From Flavobacterium sp. CF108 (GTDB lineage: Bacteria; Bacteroidota; Bacteroidia; Flavobacteriales; Flavobacteriaceae): a stretch of 64,000 nt of DNA. The notes under the pieces were generated by a model, which did not search any database, had not been told where the DNA came from, and saw nothing but the letters and a program-made list of their open reading frames with translations. Location: assembly GCF_900129795.1 (NCBI RefSeq), contig NZ_FQWW01000001.1, positions 372,001 through 436,000 of the forward strand. Direction: 5' to 3'. The position numbers were made by a program, and so were the translations under genes. Of this stretch, positions 49,901-58,514 are shown piece after piece; within the stretch, counting starts at the first letter, position 1; every line of letters starts with the position of its first letter.

Positions 49901-50126
49901 ATTTTTGTCCGGTTTGGAAGAAGAACTTTCCATCAAAATCTGTCAAAACACCATGTGTAGTACCTTTAATATTTACCGAAGCCCCAATAACAGGCTCCTT
50001 TGTAACAGCATCTATTACTGTTCCTTCAAGTTTTGACTGAATTAAAGGTTTCGTTTCCTGAGCCTTAATCCCTATGGAAATCAACAAAATACATATCCAT
50101 GTATATCTATTTAATTTTTTTTTCAT
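46944..50126 (-). CDS. SusC/RagA-family TonB-linked outer membrane receptor
   Basis: A 1060-residue receptor: signal peptide (1-22), CarboxypepD_reg-like domain (about 33-110; GTVIDAVTKEPVIGASVNIK), plug domain with SEVVVTALGISKEKKSLGYT, KLAGVRITNSQGDMGSSRII and PLFVVDGVPVDN, DIESLTVLKGPNAAALYGSR, then the 22-strand barrel ending in NFSLNLNLKF. It imports the ligand bound by the SusD partner using TonB energy. The long leader upstream (594 bp shared with a divergent two-component system) suggests regulation, possibly by that system. Confidence 0.95.
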   Translation of the reverse strand: MKKKLNRYTWICILLISIGIKAQETKPLIQSKLEGTVIDAVTKEPVIGASVNIKGTTHGVLTDFDGKFFFQTGQKFPYTLVVSFLGYKKAETVVTQNAVVIGLEQEQNQLSEVVVTALGISKEKKSLGYTTQSLKNKEIVDTKETNFLNNLTGKLAGVRITNSQGDMGSSRIIIRGETSIAGNNQPLFVVDGVPVDNSQLGSVGGATRDFKNAIADLNPQDIESLTVLKGPNAAALYGSRAAHGVVLITTKSGKNQKGLGISFSTGITISQVTTLPRFQNSFGQGSNGKFSFVDGKGGGINDGVDESWGPKLDGRLIPQFYSNGEAVPFVAHPDNVKNFFNTGVTYDNSVSVAKSDEKSDFRLGVNNQKQLGTVPNSEVNKTNVSINSNYQISKGIKVGVTGNYIVTDAPALPGGPSGNRAAGVMLQFIWFGRQVDINQLQNNRNVNWNNSYYSNPYWNAYYNTTSQQRNRLIGDIHLDAKLAEGLNFRFRTGIDYYNDRRKYKIKYGTNGTPFGSYAEDAYTVSEQNTEGIFTYTKKLGDDFTVDALGGFNVRTHSDANNYQKAPRLAVPDLYTITNSRDPLTASNSYSRLKVYSAYASAQFGYKNYAYLNLTARNDWSSTLPSSNRSYFYPSVNGSLILSEALNLKSNTLDFLKVRGGWSEVGNDADPYQLSTVYNFQTAFDGNPIQTSSQKKLNENLKPETTRSTEVGLEASFWKNRLHFDAAYYNTNSFDQILEIKTTTSSGYNTQLINAGKINNRGIEVQLDGNPIQTENFKWNVALNYSKNKSEVKILDYDRQIQNYTIGSSGGVDVLASVGQAYGALYGTAYLRDANGNIVVGANGLPKADPQKRVLGHYTPDWIGGITNTLTYKNLELSFLVDASVGGELFSGTNRTGNYTGVLAQTLPGRDAANGGLNYYLAGTTKTLLPAGTAAPGGSQVYDDGMIFNGVYADGTPNTQVLSAQEYYKASYNISEAYIYSSTFVKLREVKLTYTLDKKLARKIGFDGASITAAGRNLFFIYKDAPNIDPETAFNTGNAQGLESLALPTTRNFSLNLNLKF

Positions 50127-50720
50127 TACTTTGTTTTGGTTTAAAAAATAAGGCGAGCCGAAAACAGATTTATTCTACTTTCGCTTTCCTTATAGAGATG
50201 TACAATTTCTTTAAGCTTCACCATTTCTGCTGCAACAGAGATGGTTTTTTTTTATCTGCAACGCATTCGTTTTTTCATTTTTATTTTTTTTGATTATTAT
50301 TATTTTTAATTGGCCTGTATCGTATTTTGGTTCAACCTTTTAGGTTTCATCTTATAGAAAATTTATGTTAATTTGAGATGAAAATATTTGAAACATCAAC
50401 AAATACAATAAACTCTACTAATTCGATAGAACAAAAGTAAATTAAAAATTTTAACTGTTCTTTTTGCAAAAAAAATGTTAATTAAATTTTCACATATTTT
50501 TAAATACCTAAAAACAAGACAGTTAATAGTTTGAAGTATTTTTTTACCGTGTAAGATTTTTTCTAAATTAATATGGCATTTATTTACATTATGGCATTTT
50601 TTAACTCTGGAAATACTAAAACGTTTTACCAAACAGTCAGAAAGGAATAAAAACCCAATGCTGTTTTGCGTGATCTATTATTTTATTACTTTTATGACAT
50701 AGGTAAGCACATCAATTTGT
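50127..50720. other. Divergent intergenic region between susC and the response regulator
   Basis: No gene is seen in 594 bases. A -7 candidate for susC lies at 50432-50439 and a direct repeat TATGGCATTT at 50572-50581 and 50590-50599 (18 bases apart) lies nearer the response regulator. OmpR-type regulators bind direct repeats, so this could be their site. Confidence 0.5.
50432..50439 (-). promoter_or_regulatory. Putative -7 element of the susC-susD operon
   Basis: On the - strand TACTTTTG is a perfect TAnnTTTG match about 305 bases upstream of susC; a TTTG (50467-50470) lies 27 bases further up, a little far for a -33. If used, the mRNA leader would be long. Confidence 0.4.
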
Positions 50721-51413
50721 ATGAATAAAATATTATTAGTGGAAGACGATCCAAGAGTTGCTTCTTTCATTACAAGAGGACTTGAAGAACATCTTTATGA
50801 AATTAAAACAATTACAAAAGGTTTTGATGCCATAAAAGAAGTTATGGAGAATGAATATAATATTATTATTCTCGATATTATGCTTCCCGATATTACAGGT
50901 TTTGAAGTTTGTGAAGTTTTAAGAAGCCGAAAAATAATAGTCCCAATTCTTATTTTGAGCGCGCTCGATACGCCGCAGGAAAAAGTAAAAGGATTACAAG
51001 CCGGAGCCGACGATTATCTGGCCAAACCTTTTTTGTTTGAAGAATTACTGGCGAGAATAAATGCGCAGCTTCGTCGTACAGAATTCAGTTCTGGAATTTT
51101 AGATTTTCAATCGTATGCCGGAGTCGAAATTAATATGAAAGAACAAAGCGCAACAAGGGACGGAAAAGAATTGAATTTGTCTTCAAGAGAATTAAAGCTT
51201 TTGATCTTTTTTATGAAAAACAGAGAAAGGGCTTTATCCCGAATTGCAATTGCACAAGCCGTTTGGAATATTGATTTTGATACAACCTCAAATACCGTAG
51301 ATGTTTATATTAATTATCTGCGAAATAAATTAGATAAAAACTTCCCTACTCCATTGATTCATACGGTAAAAGGAACGGGTTATATGCTCAAACAAAAGAG
51401 TCATGAATCTTAA
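50721..51413 (+). CDS. OmpR/PhoB-family response regulator
   Basis: The 230-residue regulator has a receiver (VEDDPRV, phospho-acceptor Asp in IIILDIMLPD, LAKPF) and a winged-helix effector (LSSRELKLLIFFM, DVYINYLRNKLD, HTVKGTGYM). It overlaps the kinase gene by 11 bases. Candidate targets are the divergent susC-susD operon and the TonB receptor downstream. It is similar in sequence layout to the regulator at 34331 but clearly distinct. Confidence 0.95.
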   Translation: MNKILLVEDDPRVASFITRGLEEHLYEIKTITKGFDAIKEVMENEYNIIILDIMLPDITGFEVCEVLRSRKIIVPILILSALDTPQEKVKGLQAGADDYLAKPFLFEELLARINAQLRRTEFSSGILDFQSYAGVEINMKEQSATRDGKELNLSSRELKLLIFFMKNRERALSRIAIAQAVWNIDFDTTSNTVDVYINYLRNKLDKNFPTPLIHTVKGTGYMLKQKSHES

Positions 51414-52770
51414 AAATAAATTAGCCGTAAACTCTACTCTGCTTTTTGCTTTTATAGTCGGGCTTCTTATGGCTGGCGCATTTCTCTTGTTCAAAAGCCA
51501 CATGAAAGATCTTTACATTGATAATCTTGAAGATCATGCGATGACATCGGCTTTATTTTATTTTGAAAAAGACGAAATCAATGCAATTAACAGCGAACGT
51601 TATCGCCAAATTGAAATTCAATATAACAGAATTAACAATGAATCGATACGGGTTTATAATGCTAAAACCAAAAAACTTTTTATACAAGATAATATTGATA
51701 TCAATTTAAGTGATCAATATTTAGATGCCATTAAAAAAAATAAGATTGAACATTTTACAATAAACAACAGGCAGTTTGTTGGCTTATTTTACAAAGACAA
51801 TCAGGGAGATTTTATTATTGTAGTTTCCGGAATCGATCGCGCCGGGAATCATCAATTAGAAATTCTGGGTTTAATGTTTATTTTGTTTTATTTGATCGGA
51901 ATTCCGTTAAATTATCTTTTAGGAACATTTTTAGCCAAGCAGACTTTTCGTCCTTTTACAGATGTTATTGCCAAAGTAAATACGATAACAACCGAAAATC
52001 TTCATTCGAGATTAGACGTTCCGCAGACTAAAAGTAAAGATGAAATTAAAGAATTGGTTACTACTTTTAATTATCTTTTGGAAAGACTCGAAAGTGGTAT
52101 CATGATTCAGAATAATTTTCTAAAAAATGCTTCGCACGAATTAAAAACGCCGCTTACTATTATTATTGGAGATATTGATGTTTCGCTGCGGCAACCGAGA
52201 ACAAATGAGCAATACGAAGAAATCTTAAAATCCCTTCGAAAAGATACTTTACATCTTAAAGCTACTCTCGAAGGACTTTTAGTTTTATCAGGATTAGAAC
52301 TTTCTGAACCACAGCAAATGGAAACGGTTAGAATTGATGAAATTCTATGGAATGTTCTCGAAAAGAAAGCTATTGAATATCCGGAATCTAAAATTGCCGT
52401 AAATCTGGATGCCATTGCAGATTATGAAGATTTACTTTCTGTTTACGCCAATAAACATATGCTTTTTATTGCGCTATACAATATTTTAGATAATGCGGTT
52501 AAATTTTCATTTCCGGCACAAGTTGATGTTTTTGCGCTTTCAAAAAATAATAAACTTGTAATCAAAATCATAGACCAAGGCCCCGGAATTTCAGATGCTG
52601 ATAAAGATTCTATTTTTGATCTCTTTTTTAGAAGTGATAATACACGTCATATTCAGGGACAAGGATTGGGGCTTTTTATTACCATGCAAATTCTCAAACT
52701 TCATAATATTGAATTGATTGTAGATTCTGAACTTGAAAAAGGTACTTCTTTTTCTTTGGTATTTCCTTAA
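51403..52770 (+). CDS. Sensor histidine kinase (HAMP type)
   Basis: A 455-residue kinase: TM1 about 9-30, extracytoplasmic domain about 31-150, TM2 about 155-177, HAMP (RPFTDVIAKVNTITTENL), H-box FLKNASHELKTPLTIIIGD, N-box ILDNAVKFS, G1 IDQGPGIS and G2 GQGLGLFITMQIL. It is coupled to the response regulator. The small sensor loop has no recognisable domain. The 472 bp nested repeat follows directly after its stop. Confidence 0.94.
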   Translation: MNLKNKLAVNSTLLFAFIVGLLMAGAFLLFKSHMKDLYIDNLEDHAMTSALFYFEKDEINAINSERYRQIEIQYNRINNESIRVYNAKTKKLFIQDNIDINLSDQYLDAIKKNKIEHFTINNRQFVGLFYKDNQGDFIIVVSGIDRAGNHQLEILGLMFILFYLIGIPLNYLLGTFLAKQTFRPFTDVIAKVNTITTENLHSRLDVPQTKSKDEIKELVTTFNYLLERLESGIMIQNNFLKNASHELKTPLTIIIGDIDVSLRQPRTNEQYEEILKSLRKDTLHLKATLEGLLVLSGLELSEPQQMETVRIDEILWNVLEKKAIEYPESKIAVNLDAIADYEDLLSVYANKHMLFIALYNILDNAVKFSFPAQVDVFALSKNNKLVIKIIDQGPGISDADKDSIFDLFFRSDNTRHIQGQGLGLFITMQILKLHNIELIVDSELEKGTSFSLVFP

Positions 52771-52777
52771 AATGTTT

Positions 52778-53249
52778 TTTCACGCAGATTTGGCAGATTT
52801 ATGCAGATTTAAATGGATTTTTATTTTTTGTATGTGTTGAATTTTTCTCTCGCAGATTGAGCAGATATAATTTTGAATTCGTTGGTATTGTTGTTGACGT
52901 TTTTATTGTACCGTTAGGTACAAAATATCGGTAGCATTTAATTTTAGATTTCATTTGCGTGCCGTAGGTACGCCACAAATAAGACACGTTATATTTATTC
53001 CCGTTATAATTTTGTACCTAACGGCACAAACTCAGCGTGGTATCATTTTTTCTACCGATATATAGTACCTAGCGGTACTCGTTTTTTTTACGCAGATTTG
53101 GCAGATTTATGCAGATTTTTTTCTAATTAATTTTATGAAGATTAAAATTTGATCAGCTCAATCTCCAAAATCTGCTAGAGAAAAATTCAACACATACAAA
53201 AAATAAAAATCCATTTAAATCTGCATAAATCTGCAAAATCTGCGTGAAA
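52778..53249. repeat. 472 bp nested palindromic repeat (84 bp outer arms)
   Basis: Outer arms 52778-52861 and 53166-53249 are inverse copies with about four mismatches in 84 bases; they contain the tandem GCAGATTT units (CGCAGATTTGGCAGATTTAT). A third, direct copy of the arm start lies at about 53088-53118. Inside are an inverted pair around GTACCGTTAGGTACAAAAT (about 52908-52926 and 53007-53025) and local palindromes GCGTGCCGTAGGTACGC (52957-52973) and GTACCTAGCGGTAC (53065-53078). No reading frame of note. This looks like repeat-in-repeat insertion of at least two flavobacterial intergenic repeat families. Confidence 0.85.
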
Positions 53250-53511
53250 CCAAAAACGCTCTTTTTCCAATCGGTAACATTCACTTAACACTCTAATCTT
53301 TTTCTAATCTACTTTAAATCCACTTCTAATCCACTATTTTAAAGTATTTTACACAAACAATTGATTTTAAAGGCTTAAATCATTTTTAAGAAAATAACAT
53401 GCTCATAATTGTACCTTAACAATAAATTGTTTTATGATTTTAAGTTAACAAAAGCATTAAATCTGATCGAAACAAACCGAGTTACTTTGTCAAATAAAAA
53501 CTAAAAACAAC

Positions 53512-56500
53512 ATGACAAAACTCAAACTCTTTTTTTCGGCATTTATGCTTCTTGTTATGGGAAACATTTTTGCTCAAATTACAACCTCCTCATTATCTGC
53601 CAAAGTTAGTGATGGTACAAGCCCGGTTACAAACGCAGAAGTTACCTTAACACATTTACCAACAAATGCTGTTTACAGAGCTGTAACAGATAAACAAGGT
53701 CGGTTTAGTTTCGAAAATCTAAATGCAGGCGGGCCTTATGAACTAGAAATTAAAAGTGCAGACACTAAAGATTATTCTAACGCACAAATACATTTAGCAC
53801 TTGGCGATAATGATTTACCTACAATTGTGGTTGGAAAAGCAGACAATACTGTACTAGAAGAAGTTGTAATTACAAGTTCTAAACCATCTTCTAAAAACAA
53901 CGGAACTAATATTAACGAGAAACAAGTAAATGGACTTCCGTTAATCAACAGAGGAATTCAGGATGTTACAAAACTAGTTCCGCAGAGTTCAAATAACTCT
54001 TTTGCAGGAACCAATTTCAGATACAACAACGTAACTATCGATGGTTCTATAAACAATGACGCCATTGGTTTCAGCCCATCTTTAGGAGGACAATCCGGAA
54101 CCTCAGGAATGCCGGGAAGCAGTACGCGCTCTAACTCTATCAGTTTAGATGCGATACAAGATATTCAGGTTTATATTGCTCCTTATGATATTAAATTAGG
54201 AAACTTTTTAGGAGGAAGCGTAAATGCTGTAACTCGCAGCGGTACAAATACAGTAAGCGGATCTATTTACAGCTACGGAAGAAGCGCAGCTATTACAGGC
54301 CCAAATAATGCCGGTGATGGTTCAAAAATGCCAAGTTCTTTTGGTGATTATCAAGTAGGTTTCAGGTTGGGATTACCAATTGTAAAAGACAAATTATTCT
54401 TCTTTACCAATATGGAATATGCAGAACGAACTGATCCTTTATTTTACAATGCAGGAGAAACTAATTCTGCCGGAAAATTAACTTCATTAGTAGATAACGC
54501 TACAGCAGAACAAATTTCGAATTTCGTAAAAACAAACTACGGATTTGATCCTGGAAGCTACGGTTCGTACAACAACTTTTCAAAAAGCCAGAAATTCTTC
54601 AATAAATTAGATTGGAAAATTAATGACAAACACTCTCTTTCGTTAAGAAACAACACTGTTATTTCTCAAGCTTCAAATTTGGAACGCGATGCTGCAAATT
54701 TCAGGTTTTCAAGTATGGATTTTACGCAAAAAAATCAATCTATTAGTACTGTTTTAGAATTAAAAAGTCATTTTAACAGCCAGTGGTCTAACTCATTTAT
54801 TGCCAGTTATTCAGCCATTAAAGATTATCGTGATCCAAAATCGAGCAATGTTATGTTTCCCCAAACAGAAATTGGTTATAACGGAGGAACTATTTTCTTA
54901 GGAAATGATCGTGAAGCAACTGTTTTCAATATGAAACAGAATACTGCTGAAATCACAGACAACCTTACTTACAAAACAGGAAATCATACTTTATTGTTTG
55001 GTACACACAACGAATTCTACGACATTAATTACGGTTTTGTAAACGCTCTTAACGGAAGAGTTGCGTATAAATCTCTTGCTGATTTTTACAACAAACTTCC
55101 TACTCGTGTTCGTGGAACGTATCCTTTTGATGGTTCTACAAGAGATGAGATTTTCAATAATCCGTATGCACAATTCAAAGTAAACCTTTACAGCGTTTAT
55201 GCACAGGACGAAATTAGAATTGGAAGCAAATTGAAAGTTACGCCAGGTGTGAGAGTTGATTATACTGATTTGCCAACAAAACCAAACTTAAGCCCGCAAG
55301 TTCAAAATTCTCCAGCAGATCCAAATTATGGTACAACATATTCTTATACGCCTTTAAACCAAATCAAAAACAACTTTTTCAGCACAGCTTTAGTTTCTCC
55401 AAGAATAGGATTTACGTATAATGTAGACGAAGACAAAACGCTTGTTTTAAGAGGTGGATCTGGAGTATTTACAGGTAGAATTCCATTTGCATGGTTAGGA
55501 TATGCATACTACAATGATGGTGTAGGTTATGGAAGTTATGATAAAAACAACTTAACTCCGGCGCAGGTTGCAGCAGCAGGCGATCCTTTGGCAAACAACG
55601 GATTAAACGGATATCACGATGCAACACCAAAAGTTCAGGCAGATTTAGTAGACAATAAATTTAAAATGCCGGCTGTTTTAAGAAACTCATTGGCAATTGA
55701 TAAAATCATCGACGGATATAAATTTACAACTGAGGGTATTTACACAAAAGTAATTCGTGATCTTGAATTTCAACAAGTAAATAAGACTGATAATCCAACT
55801 TATTTCTCTTACGATACCAATCATCAAATGCCAATTTACGCAGCTAATATCAATCCAGCGTTTTCAAATGCTTATTTATTGTCAAACACAAATAAAGGAT
55901 ACAGATACAGCATAACTGAAATGATCTCAAAAACATACGATTTTGGTTTCAACTTTATGGTAGCTTATACTTATGGAGATTCAAAAGACGTTACAAACGG
56001 AATTCGTAACTCTATGGAAAGTAACTTCCAAATGAACCAATCATTAACACCAAATGATCCTCAATTGGCAACTTCTAACTTTAATATCAAACACAGAATC
56101 GTTTCTAATGTAGGATATGCAGTAAAATTAGCTGATAACAATACTTTCTCTGCAAACGTATATTTTAATGCACAATCAGGAAATCCGTTTTCATGGGGAT
56201 TTGTAAACTCAACAATTGCAGGAACAGGACAAGCAGCAGGATTAGCTTATATCTTTAAAGATGCCACAGAAGCGGCTAAATATATTGGTGTAAATGCAGC
56301 AGGAGTTCCATCTGCAACAGCAGCGCAGCAAGTAGCAGATTATGAAGCTTTCATCAACGGAAATTCTTATTTGAAAAGCAGAAGAGGAAACTTCACAGAA
56401 AGAAATGGCGACACTACGCCTTGGAACATTCAGGCTGATTTAAAATTAATGGACGAAATTAATGTAGCACACGTTGGTACATTCCAGGTTTCATTCAGCA

Positions 56501-56727
56501 TGGCTAATATCGGAAACCTTATCAATAAAGATTGGGGAAGAAGTTATTTTGTTCCAAACACCTACAATTCAACAGCAAATTTAGGTTTAACAAAATCAGG
56601 AAACTTAGGCGGAGTTGCAACTGGCGACCCAACTTACACTTTCCAAAAACCTACAACTGCACCTTATACTATAGATCAATTAGCTTCAAGATTCCAAGGA
56701 CAACTTGGCGTAAGGTATTCGTTCTAA
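53512..56727 (+). CDS. TonB-dependent receptor with carboxypeptidase-like regulatory domain (Oar-like)
   Basis: The 1071-residue protein has a signal peptide (1-21, GNIFAQ), a CarboxypepD_reg domain (about 25-110; SDGTSPVTNAEVTLTHLP), a plug (LPLINRGIQDVTKLVPQSSN; SISLDAIQDIQVYIAPYDIK, LGNFLGGSVNAVTRSGTN) and a large beta barrel ending in QGQLGVRYSF. This is the Oar/TonB layout, used in Bacteroidota and myxobacteria for protein or large-substrate transport. It is monocistronic with a very strong terminator. The upstream two-component system may control it. Confidence 0.94.
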   Translation: MTKLKLFFSAFMLLVMGNIFAQITTSSLSAKVSDGTSPVTNAEVTLTHLPTNAVYRAVTDKQGRFSFENLNAGGPYELEIKSADTKDYSNAQIHLALGDNDLPTIVVGKADNTVLEEVVITSSKPSSKNNGTNINEKQVNGLPLINRGIQDVTKLVPQSSNNSFAGTNFRYNNVTIDGSINNDAIGFSPSLGGQSGTSGMPGSSTRSNSISLDAIQDIQVYIAPYDIKLGNFLGGSVNAVTRSGTNTVSGSIYSYGRSAAITGPNNAGDGSKMPSSFGDYQVGFRLGLPIVKDKLFFFTNMEYAERTDPLFYNAGETNSAGKLTSLVDNATAEQISNFVKTNYGFDPGSYGSYNNFSKSQKFFNKLDWKINDKHSLSLRNNTVISQASNLERDAANFRFSSMDFTQKNQSISTVLELKSHFNSQWSNSFIASYSAIKDYRDPKSSNVMFPQTEIGYNGGTIFLGNDREATVFNMKQNTAEITDNLTYKTGNHTLLFGTHNEFYDINYGFVNALNGRVAYKSLADFYNKLPTRVRGTYPFDGSTRDEIFNNPYAQFKVNLYSVYAQDEIRIGSKLKVTPGVRVDYTDLPTKPNLSPQVQNSPADPNYGTTYSYTPLNQIKNNFFSTALVSPRIGFTYNVDEDKTLVLRGGSGVFTGRIPFAWLGYAYYNDGVGYGSYDKNNLTPAQVAAAGDPLANNGLNGYHDATPKVQADLVDNKFKMPAVLRNSLAIDKIIDGYKFTTEGIYTKVIRDLEFQQVNKTDNPTYFSYDTNHQMPIYAANINPAFSNAYLLSNTNKGYRYSITEMISKTYDFGFNFMVAYTYGDSKDVTNGIRNSMESNFQMNQSLTPNDPQLATSNFNIKHRIVSNVGYAVKLADNNTFSANVYFNAQSGNPFSWGFVNSTIAGTGQAAGLAYIFKDATEAAKYIGVNAAGVPSATAAQQVADYEAFINGNSYLKSRRGNFTERNGDTTPWNIQADLKLMDEINVAHVGTFQVSFSMANIGNLINKDWGRSYFVPNTYNSTANLGLTKSGNLGGVATGDPTYTFQKPTTAPYTIDQLASRFQGQLGVRYSF

Positions 56728-56751
56728 AGATTGTGTTTTATTTTTTTTACT

Positions 56752-56791
56752 ATCCCCCAGTTTCGAGGAATTTGAAACTGGGGGATTTTTA
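56752..56791 (+). terminator. Strong terminator of the Oar-like gene
   Basis: A perfect 13 bp GC-rich stem (ATCCCCCAGTTTC / GAAACTGGGGGAT, 56752-56764 and 56774-56786) is followed by TTTTT. Confidence 0.92.
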
Positions 56792-56866
56792 TTTTCTTTC
56801 CTAATATAACGATGCGTAAACAGTTAAAAAAAATCACTATTTTTAATACACATTTACTCTCGTACT

Positions 56867-58474
56867 ATGATCGATAAATCACAACTTCGAAGCTCCATTT
56901 TCAGACATCTCGACGGATTAGCGACTGCTCCGGTAGCAATAGCATTAAAAAAGCACGCCGTTTTAGAATTTATCTTAAACAAAAAACAAGTTCAATTATC
57001 AGAATTGGTGACTGTTTTTAAAGCAAATGAAGGTTATTTGAATGTGGGTTTGAGAATTTTAGCTTCTCAGGGATTTCTGGATTATGAAGTCGATAATAAA
57101 ACGCAGGAAATTACAATCGCTGTAAATGAAAAAACCGAAACCGCTTTTTCACTGTTTTATCTTTATGAAGATGTTGTCGATTTACTTCAGTTTTCTATTC
57201 AGTTTCATCCTCGTCTTTTTGAGGATGTTCCGTTTGAAAAACTCAACCTTATTTTTGAAAAATATAAAAAGAATTACGGAATCGAACCTTCTGATAATCC
57301 TTTGAAAAATAGTATTCAGGAGCAAATTTTAAAACATGTTGAAGGCTATTTAATTGGTCCAACAATTGTGCGTTTGGCCATGAACGGAATGTTTCATAAA
57401 TACTTTATGGAGACTTCTTTCAGACCCGAAGAATTTCATAAATCTCCTGAAAATTTCAAAAAAATATTAGACTTTTTTGTGCATCTTGGTTGGTTTCTGG
57501 AAAAAAACGGAAATTACCAATTTACCGAAACAGGTTTGTTTTTTGCAAAACGAGCCAGCGCTTACGGCGTTACGGTTTCTTACCTTCCGACATTTGCTAA
57601 AATTGAAGAATTAATTTTTGGCGACCCAGCCGTTTTAAGAATGATTGCCGATGGCGAAAACGAAATTCACGTTGATCGTGAAATGAATGTTTGGGGAAGC
57701 GGCGGCGCTCACGACACGTATTTTAAAGTGGTAGACGAAATTATTATTAAACTTTTTAACCTGCCAATTGAACAGCAGCCAAAAGGAATCCTCGATATGG
57801 GCTGCGGAAATGGCGCCTTCTTAGAACATATTTTTGAAGTAATCGACAGACAAACCTTGCGTGGCGAAATGCTCGATGAATATCCCCTATTTCTCGTTGG
57901 TGCCGATTATAATCAGGCAGCTTTGAAAGTTACAAGAGCTAATCTTATAAAAGCAGATATTTGGGCAAAAGTTATTTGGGGAGATATCGGACGTCCGGAT
58001 GTTCTTTCGGATGATTTGAGAGAGAATTATAATATTGATTTAAAAGATTTACTTAACGTAAGAACTTTTCTAGATCACAACCGAATTTGGAAAGATCCGC
58101 AGCATATTGACGAAAACAGAGTGAGTAAATCTACCGGAGCATTTGCCTACAGAGGAAAAAGAATCAGCAACAATTTGGTCGAAGATAATCTATTGGAGCA
58201 TTTGCAAAAATGGTCGCCTTATGTGCGCAAATTTGGTTTGCTTTTAATTGAATTACATACCATAAATACAAAACTCGCGTCTCAAAATTTAGGAAAAACT
58301 CCCGCAACAGCTTACGACGCTACTCATGGTTTTTCGGATCAATATATTATTGAAATTGATGTTTTTAATGATGTCGCTTCAGAAGCCGGATTATTTCCTG
58401 ATAAAGCTATTTTTAAAAGATTTCCGGAAGCTGATATTGCTACGGTGAGTATTAATTTATTGAAAGGAAACTAA
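56867..58474 (+). CDS. SAM-dependent methyltransferase of the PKS-associated AprA-like type
   Basis: A 535-residue protein with two winged-helix-like segments (about 5-90 and 150-225) and a class I methyltransferase domain: motif I ILDMGCGNGAFLEH (308-321), GADYNQAALKVTRANL, then the distinctive VRTFLDHNRIW (398-408) and YDATHGFSDQY (483-493). The FLDHxR and YDATHxFSDQY motifs are, to my knowledge, shared with AprA/ApraA-type methyltransferase domains of polyketide synthases, some of which hold a mononuclear iron. Here it stands alone with no PKS or acyl carrier gene in view. It may act in a small dedicated pathway or on a diffusible acid. Function is inferred. Confidence 0.8.
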   Translation: MIDKSQLRSSIFRHLDGLATAPVAIALKKHAVLEFILNKKQVQLSELVTVFKANEGYLNVGLRILASQGFLDYEVDNKTQEITIAVNEKTETAFSLFYLYEDVVDLLQFSIQFHPRLFEDVPFEKLNLIFEKYKKNYGIEPSDNPLKNSIQEQILKHVEGYLIGPTIVRLAMNGMFHKYFMETSFRPEEFHKSPENFKKILDFFVHLGWFLEKNGNYQFTETGLFFAKRASAYGVTVSYLPTFAKIEELIFGDPAVLRMIADGENEIHVDREMNVWGSGGAHDTYFKVVDEIIIKLFNLPIEQQPKGILDMGCGNGAFLEHIFEVIDRQTLRGEMLDEYPLFLVGADYNQAALKVTRANLIKADIWAKVIWGDIGRPDVLSDDLRENYNIDLKDLLNVRTFLDHNRIWKDPQHIDENRVSKSTGAFAYRGKRISNNLVEDNLLEHLQKWSPYVRKFGLLLIELHTINTKLASQNLGKTPATAYDATHGFSDQYIIEIDVFNDVASEAGLFPDKAIFKRFPEADIATVSINLLKGN

Positions 58475-58514
58475 AAATCAAGACACTAATTTTATAACCA
58501 TAAAATAAATCATT

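Noticed and set aside
52107..52415. 102-codon open frame on the - strand
   Set aside because: Antisense to the kinase H-box and dimerisation region of a clear histidine kinase.
52778..53249. Possible CRISPR array from repeated GCAGATTT units
   Set aside because: Units are inverted as well as direct, spacing is irregular, there are no unique equal-length spacers, and no cas genes are present.
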